A stretch of 15,270 bases of DNA from JBEKHI01 sp050012355. Its GTDB lineage: Bacteria > Actinomycetota > Actinomycetes > Streptosporangiales > Streptosporangiaceae. The DNA lies in assembly GCA_050012355.1 (NCBI GenBank), contig JBEKHI010000189.1, positions 1 through 15,270 on the forward strand, given 5' to 3'. The notes beneath the pieces were generated by a model, which saw only the letters and a program-made list of their open reading frames with translations, did no database searches and was not told the origin of the DNA. The position numbers were made by a program, and so were the translations under genes. The stretch's first letter is position 1. The number at the start of each line of letters is the position of its first letter. This document shows positions 1 to 6,180 of this stretch, one piece after another.

Positions 1-1
1 T

Positions 2-14
2 GTCAAGACTTGAC
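2..14. repeat. Perfect 13-bp inverted repeat at window edge
   Basis: GTCAAG-A-CTTGAC is a perfect dyad with a single central base. Its right arm continues into TTGACG (10-15), which resembles a -35 element, but no convincing -10 lies at 17 bases (GGTAAT at 33-38 is weak). It could be an operator for a gene to the left of the window. No function can be assigned. Confidence 0.4.
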
Positions 15-59
15 GAAAGTGTGGTGATATGCGGTAATGCGTGACTGCTGGCGGGTGGG

Positions 60-219
60 GGCTGCTCGGGCTTGCGCGGGGGTGGTGGCTGCGGGGCCTG
101 CGGGGGCGTGGCGGCTGCTGGCGCAGGGTGGGTGGCTGCTGGGCCTGCGCGGGCGTGGCGCCTGCTGGGCCTGCGGAGGCCTGGCGGGGTGGCGGCTGCT
201 GACGGTGGGTGGTTGTGGT
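60..219. repeat. Imperfect G-rich tandem repeat (about 26-bp unit)
   Basis: Units beginning GGCTGC (GCCTGC in one) start at 60, 87, 113, 134, 160 and 194, so the spacing is 27, 26, 21, 26 and 34 bases. Most units carry a later GGGCCTGCG core and a GCGTGGC end. The plus strand is very G-rich, with many runs of three to five Gs, so G-quadruplex formation is possible. The reading frames across it encode only low-complexity Pro/Ala/Arg or Gly/Ala/Trp protein, so I treat it as non-coding. The stretch 1-552 contains no gene I can support. Confidence 0.7.
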
Positions 220-298
220 TGGCGGGTGCCGTCAGTGTGGGTCGCCGTTGGGACAAAAGCCGCATTTGGGTTATTCAGGTGATTTCGGTTCCGGATTC

Positions 299-354
299 GG
301 CCCATCGATGGGCCATCGATGGCGCAATAGGCCCAGCGATGGGCCATCGTTGGG
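299..354. repeat. Cluster of overlapping palindromes built on CCATCGATGG
   Basis: GGCCCATCGATGGGCC (299-314) is a perfect 16-bp palindrome. It overlaps a second perfect palindrome, GCCATCGATGGC (312-323). A third dyad at 332-354 has arms CCCAGCGATGG and CCATCGTTGGG around a single G with one mismatch. All three share the core CCATCG/CGATGG. This could be a REP-like element, a multi-site operator or a strong hairpin. The same CCCATCGATGGG core recurs at 3880-3891. Confidence 0.65.
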
Positions 355-564
355 GTCGTTGGGCGGCCCCGGAGTAGAGAAGCTCGATATCGTGCAACCC
401 ACACATCACATGAGTCACAGGCAAGGGGCAGCCTAACGCGCGGGCTGCTCGCGAAAAGCCGGGGTCGCTAGGACGTAGGTTGACCACGCAACTCGTTAGC
501 GGAGCGGTGAGCTCACTGCGGGACGGGCTAGGGGCGGCGCTAGGGCGTGCCGGTGACCCGTATG

Positions 565-728
565 TCGCAGCCGCCGTCCCGTCTCGTACAGCTCAGCCCA
601 CGTCAGGGGAGCGTCGGCACCCACTGCTCGCGGTTGTACAACAGCCCGCCGGCCTGGACGGCGAACGTGGCGCCGCCGATGCGGTGCGCGTCGACGAATG
701 GCGGCAGGCGGTAGTCACTCGTCGACCA
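565..728 (-). pseudogene. Decayed fragment of a second solute-binding-type regulator gene
   Basis: Read on the minus strand from 728, this stretch encodes FVDAHRIGGATFAVQA, then GGLLYNRE, and runs into a stop at 603-605. In a shifted frame from 603 it continues TWAELYETGRRLR. These pieces align in order with residues about 168-231 of the intact GntR/solute-binding fusion at 786-2222 (FVDAHRIGDATVAVQAEMDV, GGMWYNRE, TWAELHETGRRL). The four residues EMDV are missing and a frameshift separates the halves. I see no start codon, DNA-binding domain or C-terminal lobe, so this is a remnant of a tandem or related gene copy in the same orientation. It is clearly homologous and not functional as protein. 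Confidence 0.8.
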
Positions 729-753
729 GCAGCGCAATAGAACGCGTCGTCGG

Positions 754-781
754 GAACATCATGTTCGCCCGCCCGGGCGGG
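754..781. terminator. Two adjacent perfect palindromes after the fusion regulator gene
   Basis: CCCGCCCGGGCGGG (768-781) is a perfect 14-bp palindrome five bases beyond the stop codon of the gene ending at 786. GAACAT-C-ATGTTC (754-766) is a second perfect dyad two bases further on. The GC-rich hairpin is placed as expected for a terminator of the minus-strand transcript, but there is no following T-tract, so intrinsic termination is only a guess. An operator belonging to the decayed copy is the alternative. Confidence 0.35.
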
Positions 782-785
782 AAGG

Positions 786-2222
786 TCAACCGGGTTGGCC
801 GGGCAGGCCGGTGATCGCGCTGATGAGCTCCGCTGTCCGGGTGAGCGCGGCGGCCGGCGGGAGGCGCCCGGTGAGGACCGTCTCGACCATGGCCCGCAGT
901 TGGGCGGAGACGAGTGCATAGGCCGGTGTCACCGGCCTGGTAACGGCGTCGGACAGCAGGCCGGCCGTGAACGCGTGGAACGCGGACCGGCCTACCAGCT
1001 CAGCCGCCACCGAACGCCGGGGCGGGATCTGGCCAGTACGGGCGAAAAACCGGGCCATCGCCTCCCGGGTGACGGCACGCCGAAGCATGTCCATGGCGCG
1101 ACCGGGCTGGCGCGCCTGGCGCGGAATGCAATACACCATGCCGCCCACCAGCACCGATCGGCTATTCCGGGGGCCAGCCGGCATGGGTGCGAACCCGAAC
1201 GTCTTCGTGACCTCGGTCAGCGGCAGGCCGGCCTGATCGGCCACCGTCGGTAGCTCGTAGCTGCCGCCAAATGCCATGGCGGCGTCGCCTTTGGCCAGCA
1301 GATGGACCACTCGATCCCGCTCGAACCCGACGACGGCTTGTGGCACGATGCCATCCTCGGCCAGCGCGCGCAGCAGGGTTACGGCCTCGATGCCAGCCTG
1401 GCTCGCCAGTGTGACGCGATCCGGCCCGAGCACGCGGGCGCCGTTGGCGGCGAGCAGGGCGACCAGGCAGTAGGTGGTGAACTCGTCGGCTGCTGGGCCT
1501 CCCGGGATCGCCAGGGCGTATTTCGTGTTCGCCCGCAGCAGGCGCCGTCCGGTCTCGTGCAGCTCGGCCCAGGTTTTTGGAACGTCCGTGTTGACCGAGG
1601 CGAGCAGCTCGCGGTTGTACCACATGCCGCCCACGTCCATCTCGGCTTGGACCGCCACCGTGGCGTCGCCGATGCGATGGGCGTCGACGAACGGCTGGAG
1701 GAAGTCCTTGCCGTAGTCGTTCGTCACCCAGTCGGCATCGAGGTCCTCCAGCGGCCAGAGGAACCCGGATGCCGCGAACTCCGCCACCCAGACCGAGTCG
1801 AGGACCGCCAGATCGGGGGCGCGGCCTTCGGCCACCGCGTGCACGAACACTGAGTGCAGGTCGTTGAGGTCGACCTCGGCACAGGACAGGCGGGTGTCTG
1901 GCGGCGCGACCGACTTCAGGTGGTCGGTCCAGCCGTTACCGAGCGGGGTGACTACCCGCACCTCGGCTGAGCCGGCCGGGCGGCGGGGCCAGTGCGGGTT
2001 GACGAACGTGCCGTGCCTGCGGCGGCGAAGCACCACGCCCTCGGCCGCCAGCTCGGACAGCGCCCTGGTTACTGGCGTGCGGCTGAGCCCGAACCGTTCG
2101 CACAGTTCATGCTCGGTGGGAATGCGGCCGTCAGTCCCGTAGGTCCCGCTCAGGATCTCCTCGGTCAGCATCGTCTTGAGCTGGTAGTACAGCGGAATCG
2201 GCTGCTCTCGGCTCGGCTCCAT
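786..2222 (-). CDS. GntR-type HTH fused to ABC extracellular solute-binding-like domain (cytosolic regulator)
   Basis: The 478-residue protein begins with a GntR winged helix (about residues 8-75): PLYYQLKTMLTEEILSGTY, PTEHELCERFGLSRTPVTRAL, and a wing with RRRRHGTFV. Residues about 88-470 resemble the maltose-type solute-binding proteins (SBP_bac_1): an N-terminal lobe with PDLAVLDSVWVAEFA, GGMWYNREL and TWAELHETGRRLL, and a C-terminal lobe with GDAAMAFGGSYEL and GGMVYCIPRQA. There is no signal peptide, lipobox or membrane segment, so it should act in the cytoplasm. I infer a transcription factor in which a captured transporter-binding domain senses a small ligand, most likely a sugar; the ligand and targets are unknown. 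The ATG at 2220-2222 has no clear Shine-Dalgarno sequence. Tandem 16-bp repeats lie just upstream, and the TMEM175-like gene lies 47 bases upstream in the same direction. Confidence 0.9.
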   Translation of the reverse strand: MEPSREQPIPLYYQLKTMLTEEILSGTYGTDGRIPTEHELCERFGLSRTPVTRALSELAAEGVVLRRRRHGTFVNPHWPRRPAGSAEVRVVTPLGNGWTDHLKSVAPPDTRLSCAEVDLNDLHSVFVHAVAEGRAPDLAVLDSVWVAEFAASGFLWPLEDLDADWVTNDYGKDFLQPFVDAHRIGDATVAVQAEMDVGGMWYNRELLASVNTDVPKTWAELHETGRRLLRANTKYALAIPGGPAADEFTTYCLVALLAANGARVLGPDRVTLASQAGIEAVTLLRALAEDGIVPQAVVGFERDRVVHLLAKGDAAMAFGGSYELPTVADQAGLPLTEVTKTFGFAPMPAGPRNSRSVLVGGMVYCIPRQARQPGRAMDMLRRAVTREAMARFFARTGQIPPRRSVAAELVGRSAFHAFTAGLLSDAVTRPVTPAYALVSAQLRAMVETVLTGRLPPAAALTRTAELISAITGLPGQPG

Positions 2223-2239
2223 GGATCAATGGTGCCTGA

Positions 2240-2271
2240 AGCGCTGTGTGCCTCTAGCGCTGTGCGTCTCT
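2240..2271. promoter_or_regulatory. Two tandem 16-bp direct repeats upstream of the fusion regulator
   Basis: AGCGCTGTGTGCCTCT (2240-2255) is followed immediately by AGCGCTGTGCGTCTCT (2256-2271), 14 of 16 bases identical. They lie between the fusion-regulator start (2222) and the end of the upstream gene (2270), the position expected for a binding site controlling the regulator. A further partial dyad, CCATGGATCAATGG (2219-2232), overlaps the start codon. Autoregulation is inferred from position only. Confidence 0.45.
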
Positions 2272-2983
2272 AGTAGCTGGCGTCGCTCCCGGAGTGGCGC
2301 CCGTTCACCGCGCGCCGATGCAGCACTCGGGTGAGCACGGGAACGGCCACCCACGTCGCGAATGCCCAGGGCGTGACAAAGGCCACCGGGATGGATACCA
2401 GGAAAACCGCGATGAGGGTGAAGTTGGCCACGTTGTCCGGGTGGCGGGCCGACGCGGGAGCGTCCGAACGCAGTAGGCCGTTGCGGCTGATCTGACGGCT
2501 CATCTGGATGAGGCAGGCCGTGGCGATGACCTGAATCAGAGTGTAGATCGTGAAGCGGACGCCGAACCCGCCGTTGATCGCCAGCAGGCGGGCGGCGAAC
2601 GGCGTCAGGATCATCAGCAGGAGCCAGGACATGTTCAGGCTGTTGACCCGGCTGTTCATCCTGTTCACGTACCGGAAGACGCCTCGGTGCGTTGACCAGT
2701 TACTTCCGATGACGGCGAAGCTCAGCACGAAGACGCCGTACTGGTCGAAGTTCTCGTGCAAGCCGTGTAGCAACTGCCCGTTGGTCGTGGCGTCGGTGGT
2801 GGCTGGGAGCGGCAGAGCCAGCGCGAGCAGCGTGATGGCGATCGCGATCACCGCGTCGGAGAAGACGATCACTCGGTCAGCGGCCCTGGCCTCAACCTCG
2901 GGGGCGTCGGTCCCGCTTGGCGCCGCGGCGCTGGTGGCGCTGGCCAAGTAGCGGCCTAGCGACTTCTGGGACGGAGCGGTCAC
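2270..2983 (-). CDS. TMEM175-family (DUF1211) predicted cation channel
   Basis: The protein has the family hallmark near the start of the first helix, VIVFSDAVIAIAITLLALALP (FSD at residues 41-43 from the GTG start). This is followed by YGVFVLSFAVIGSNWSTHRGVF, matching the family's second helix with its Trp and His. About six membrane helices can be seen (near 38-58, 82-96, 120-135, 145-160, 187-204 and 206-222). Bacterial TMEM175 proteins form potassium-permeable channels in the inner membrane. I prefer the GTG at 2981-2983 (237 residues) because AGGAA lies 8 bases upstream. An in-frame TTG at 3032-3034 would give 254 residues but has AGGAGG 21 bases away. The N-terminal 35 residues are Ala/Ser-rich and probably disordered. 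It may be co-transcribed with the downstream fusion regulator. Confidence 0.88.
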   Translation of the reverse strand: MTAPSQKSLGRYLASATSAAAPSGTDAPEVEARAADRVIVFSDAVIAIAITLLALALPLPATTDATTNGQLLHGLHENFDQYGVFVLSFAVIGSNWSTHRGVFRYVNRMNSRVNSLNMSWLLLMILTPFAARLLAINGGFGVRFTIYTLIQVIATACLIQMSRQISRNGLLRSDAPASARHPDNVANFTLIAVFLVSIPVAFVTPWAFATWVAVPVLTRVLHRRAVNGRHSGSDASY

Positions 2984-3155
2984 GGCATCTGTTCCTGGTT
3001 CGCGGTAGGCCGACTCGGCGGGGAAACGGACCAAAGGAATCTTACGGACTAGTCACCTCCTCGATATGGTCAACGACCGACTTCGGGGTTGGCGCGCTGC
3101 CCAGGGTTGACGGGACCCAGCTATGACCTGCACTTGCTCGCAGCGAGAATCTGCC

Positions 3156-3971
3156 TCAGCCGGTCATCGCTCTGATACTGAAAGAGATGTCCTTCTGCGG
3201 CAGCATGCCGAACTGGACCATTGCGTCCACGACTCGCTGAAGTTGCGTCGGGCTCACGGACAGCGGGTAGTCGGGCAGATTGATCACGGCCGCCGTCTCG
3301 GGCTGGATGCCAAGGTATCTCTCGACCGCCGCCTGGAAGGCGGTGCGGTTGGTGTCGGCGATCTCTTGTCCCTCTTCAAGCGCCCGGTCGAACGCGGCCA
3401 ACGTATTGGGGTACTTCTGCGCCCATGCCTGCGTGACCGCGTACCCCTCGAGCGGGAAGTTCGTGGTCACGCCCTGGTCGACGTCGGCCAGCGCCTGCAG
3501 CCCGTACTGCTGTTCGCCCTCGGTGGCGAACGGCTCGGGGATGGGCGCGGCGTTGGCCTGGCCCGCGTTCAGCTGCTCCGCGATATTCGAGAGCTGGAAG
3601 CCGAACTGGATGTTCACCGAGTCCGCACTGATGCCGTTCTCGGCGAGCAGAGCGCGGACGAGCAGCGTGTCGATGTCGTCCGACGAGGTGACGCCGATCG
3701 TGCGGCCCCTGAGGTCGGCGAGGGTCGTGATCTGCGAATGCGGCCCGTCGAACAGTTCCAGGTCGTGCGGTCGCAGCGAGGACGCTTCGGCGATGATGCG
3801 CAGCCGGGCGTTGTCGTTGATCTCGTTGTCGACGTAGGTGACGTAGTCGGTACCAGCAACGTCCTGCGCTAGAGCGACCCCATCGATGGGGTCGATTGCG
3901 CTGCTCTCCAGCCTGGCGCGTGTGGTTATCGCTATTTCTGTCACACCAGTTCGGCTACCCGCTGGGGACAC
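3156..3971 (-). pseudogene. 5'-truncated TauA/SsuA/NMT1-type solute-binding protein, probable pseudogene
   Basis: The open frame (271 codons from GTG) encodes a recognisable NMT1-like periplasmic-binding fold: a DYVTYVDNE segment, then TTLADLRGRTIGVTSSDDIDTLLVRALLAENGI, then QLNAGQANAAPIPEPFATEGEQQYG. It has an intact-looking C-terminus (VVDAMVQFGMLPQKD). Family members normally start with a signal peptide and a first strand-helix unit of some 60-80 residues before the DYVTYVD region. Here that part is replaced by about 32 residues without signal-peptide character, and I see no Shine-Dalgarno sequence before the GTG at 3971 or the next GTG. A 20-bp palindrome sits in this abnormal 5' part. 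No permease or ATPase is nearby. Known relatives bind sulfonates, nitrate-like anions or thiamine precursors; the ligand here is unknown. A functional cytosolic variant is possible but less likely. Confidence 0.7.
3875..3894. repeat. Perfect 20-bp palindrome in the truncated binding-protein gene
   Basis: CGACCCCATCGATGGGGTCG is a perfect palindrome lying within the first 35 codons of the truncated binding-protein gene, where family similarity is lost. Its centre, CCCATCGATGGG, is identical to the core of the palindrome cluster at 299-314. It may mark the scar or insertion point associated with the 5' truncation. Confidence 0.6.
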
Positions 3972-4030
3972 CGTCGATTCGCTCGGTCGGCGTGACCGAG
4001 GTGACGCGGTGTGACTCCGGCTGCTGACCT

Positions 4031-4654
4031 TTAATCCGACGGAGGCTCAGGCGGCCGCGGGGCTTCAGGAGCGGTTGGCCAGCCACCCTGCTGAGGCGGA
4101 TAACCCGGCGGCGGAGCCTGGCCCGGGACTCCGTAGGGATTTGGCGCGTAAGGCAGAGTGCCGTACGTCTGCGGCCGGAAAAAGCCGGCCGAGCGCTTTT
4201 GCCAGATGAGGATCATCACGTAGAGCCCGATGCCCCAGTTCAGCAAGTCCAATACGGTCCCCACACCGGACGTCGCGTGGTTGTCATTGTGAGCTGAGAG
4301 GATCGCCAGGTCCGCGAGCAGGCCAACCGAGGCGATGCCGAAGAAGACCGTGCCGGTGATCCGGGCCCAGTTGCCGCCATTGCGGATGCCGCTGGCCATC
4401 CAGATCCACAGGCCCGCGCCGACCCAGGCGCCGACCAGGAAGCTATCGGCGTTCGACGCCCGGCTGATGGCGAGCAGGACGATGCCCTCGACGACCTTGA
4501 CGCCCGCCCCCGCGACCATCAGTTTCGCCGCGAGCTTGATGTGGTCCGGCGTTTGCCGCGGCACTGGCGTCGGCACCCCGCCCGGATAAGCGCCATACCC
4601 CGGCTGCGGATAGCCAGAGAACCCCGGCCCTCCGCCGAACGACGGATCGGACAT
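4031..4654 (-). CDS. Pro/Gly-rich-tailed four-helix membrane protein of unknown function
   Basis: I do not recognise a named family. The 207-residue product has a Gly/Pro/Tyr-rich N-terminal tail (about 1-38, with PGFSGYPQPGYGAYPGG) and about four hydrophobic segments (near 41-62, 70-88, 98-120 and 131-151, the last containing LLNWGIGLYVMILIW). The C-terminal tail is Pro-rich (from about 160, with PPPGYPPQQGGWP). Proteins with this architecture are common in actinomycetes and usually annotated hypothetical. The tails are probably disordered and cytosolic. The ATG at 4652-4654 has only a weak GGGG upstream. It is divergent from the arabinan operon, and a role in that pathway is not indicated. 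Confidence 0.75.
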   Translation of the reverse strand: MSDPSFGGGPGFSGYPQPGYGAYPGGVPTPVPRQTPDHIKLAAKLMVAGAGVKVVEGIVLLAISRASNADSFLVGAWVGAGLWIWMASGIRNGGNWARITGTVFFGIASVGLLADLAILSAHNDNHATSGVGTVLDLLNWGIGLYVMILIWQKRSAGFFRPQTYGTLPYAPNPYGVPGQAPPPGYPPQQGGWPTAPEAPRPPEPPSD

Positions 4655-4806
4655 AGATCATCAACCCCGTACACAGTGGACTTAAGCCTCTTCGAATGGT
4701 AGGGGTTGCGGTCTTGTAGCGGAAGGGCCTTCTCGTGGGGCGGGATTGCCTGATCGGTTGAGGCGCCACGGCGGTCGGTCTCGACTGGGTGATCGCCGAC
4801 ATCCGC

Positions 4807-4853
4807 CCCTGACTGCGGAACGGGATGCCGCGCTCCTGCCCTGACTGCCGAAC
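4807..4853. repeat. Two 15-bp direct repeats in the divergent intergenic region
   Basis: CCCTGACTGCGGAAC (4807-4821) and CCCTGACTGCCGAAC (4839-4853) differ at one base and start 32 bases apart, about three helical turns. They lie between the divergent starts at 4654 and 5107 and could be paired regulator sites. The rest of 4655-5106 contains no gene I can support. Confidence 0.45.
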
Positions 4854-4938
4854 TTGTGCGGTCAGATGGCTGTAAGGCCAGCTCAGGACGGGCGTGTGGC
4901 CGGTGAGCTTGCCCTCAAATTTCGCGAGGTGGAAGATC

Positions 4939-4969
4939 TTGACATTTATCGGACTTTAACGTTAACGTT
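4939..4969 (+). promoter_or_regulatory. Candidate promoter overlapped by a LacI-type operator
   Basis: TTGACA (4939-4944) matches the -35 consensus perfectly. At 17 bases comes TTAACG (4962-4967), a weak -10. The spacer and -10 are covered by AACGTTAACGTT (4958-4969), a perfect 12-bp palindrome that overlaps TTAACGTTAA (4956-4965). CG-centred palindromes of this kind are typical LacI-family operators. The arrangement suggests repression of the operon that begins with lacI about 140 bases downstream. Confidence 0.5.
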
Positions 4970-5078
4970 GCCGAAAGCTCGTCCGGGCAGGGCTAATGCC
5001 GAGGCCAGCGGACTGAGTGCTCCTGAATCTTTCAGAATCGTCGTGGCTGCTTTGACCGCGACACTGTAACGATAAATA

Positions 5079-5090
5079 TGCTCTAGAGCA
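5079..5090. promoter_or_regulatory. 12-bp palindrome at the likely lacI transcript start
   Basis: TGCTCTAGAGCA is a perfect palindrome 16 bases before the TTG start of lacI. It follows an AT-rich stretch (GATAAATAT, 5071-5079) that could serve as a -10, with TTGACC at 5052-5057 as a loosely spaced -35. It may be a second operator or part of a proximal promoter. Confidence 0.35.
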
Positions 5091-5106
5091 CTGGATGGAG
5101 GCAGCG

Positions 5107-6180
5107 TTGTCCGATCGGGTGACGATCGCACAGGTCGCTGAGGAGGCGGGCGTTTCGGCGATGACCGTCTCGAACGTCTTGAACGGCCGGCCGGGAGCTT
5201 CGGAGGAGACCCGGCGCCGGGTGCTCAGCGCCGCGGAGCGCCTCGGCTACCAGCCGAATCTTTCGGCGCGAAACCTTAAGGCAGGCCGTACCGGCTTGGT
5301 CGGCGTGATGACGCTTGACCTGACGGGCCAGTACGGGCTGGAGATCATCCGTGGCATCGCGGATGAGGTGGCGTCAGACGAGCGCGAGATGCTCATCAGT
5401 GCCACCTACCAGGATGCCGCGCGTGAGCGAGAACGCGTGGAATTCCTGTCACGTGGGCTGGTGGACGGCGTTTTGATGATCGCGCCCGCGCTTGAGGACG
5501 ACACCATGGAGCTGCTGCGCCGCAAGCGGCTGCCCTGCGTGGTGATCGACCCCAGGAACATCGACGTCCCGCTGCCGCGGGTCACCGTCGACAATTATGG
5601 CGGGATGCGGCAGGGGACCGAGCATCTGCTGGGTCTTGGCCATACCCGGATCGCTTACCTGCGCGGCAATCCGGACCTGGAGAGCTCCGCGGTGCGCTTC
5701 CAGGGATTTCATGACGCGCTGCGCCTGGCGGGGGTGGACGTCCACGAGAGCTTGGTGGCGGAATCCGATTTCGTCTACACGCAGAGCTTCCGGGTAGCCA
5801 GCGCGCTGATCGCGGAGCAACGGCCGACCGCCTTGGTGGCTGGCGGTGACCTGATCGCGCTCGGTGCCCTGGATGCCGCCCGCGCCTGCGGGCTGCGCGT
5901 GCCTGAGGACCTCTCGGTGGTCGGGTTCGATGACCTGCCGCAGGCGGCGCAGACGTTTCCCGCGCTGACGACGGTCAGGCAGCCGCTGCACGAGATGGGC
6001 AGGCTCGCGGCGCAGATGCTGCTCAGCCTGGTCGACGGACGCCCGCTGCTGATGCAGAACATGCAGATGCCGACGGAGCTGATCGTCCGGGGCACCACCG
6101 CCCCGCCATCCGGGCGCGCGGACGGCCCCGGAAGGGGCGGCCTGGCAGGCGGCGAGGCCCTTGACGGGGATAGCCGGTGA
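5107..6180 (+). CDS. LacI-family transcriptional repressor of the arabinan/arabinoxylan locus
   Basis: This is a full-length LacI-family protein (357 residues). The N-terminal helix-turn-helix is VTIAQVAEEAGVSAMTVSNVLNG (residues 5-27), followed by the hinge region NLSARNLKAGRTGLVGV. The type-I periplasmic-binding-like sensor core has LVDGVLMIAP, CVVIDPRN, HLLGLGHTRIAYL, RFQGFHDAL, PTALVAGGDLIALGAL, LSVVGFDDL and LTTVRQPLHEMG. I chose the TTG at 5107 because GGAGG (5097-5101) lies 5 bases upstream; an in-frame ATG at 5095 has no Shine-Dalgarno sequence. The stop overlaps the next start (GTGA), so it is translationally coupled to the first GH43 gene. It probably binds CG-centred palindromes such as those near 4960, 11186 and 11250, released by an arabinose-related ligand. 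The last 20 or so residues form a Gly-rich tail beyond the normal LacI end. Confidence 0.93.
   Translation: MSDRVTIAQVAEEAGVSAMTVSNVLNGRPGASEETRRRVLSAAERLGYQPNLSARNLKAGRTGLVGVMTLDLTGQYGLEIIRGIADEVASDEREMLISATYQDAARERERVEFLSRGLVDGVLMIAPALEDDTMELLRRKRLPCVVIDPRNIDVPLPRVTVDNYGGMRQGTEHLLGLGHTRIAYLRGNPDLESSAVRFQGFHDALRLAGVDVHESLVAESDFVYTQSFRVASALIAEQRPTALVAGGDLIALGALDAARACGLRVPEDLSVVGFDDLPQAAQTFPALTTVRQPLHEMGRLAAQMLLSLVDGRPLLMQNMQMPTELIVRGTTAPPSGRADGPGRGGLAGGEALDGDSR

Noticed and set aside
299..354. Possible CRISPR array
   Set aside because: The repeated units overlap, are palindromic and have no spacers of uniform length; no cas genes are present.
3..404. Long minus-strand open frame encoding a Pro/Ala/Arg-rich protein
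   Set aside because: It crosses the tandem repeat and palindrome cluster, has low-complexity composition, no ribosome-binding site and no recognisable domain.
480..740. Plus-strand open frame of 86 codons
   Set aside because: It is antisense to the decayed regulator fragment, whose homology fixes the real coding strand.
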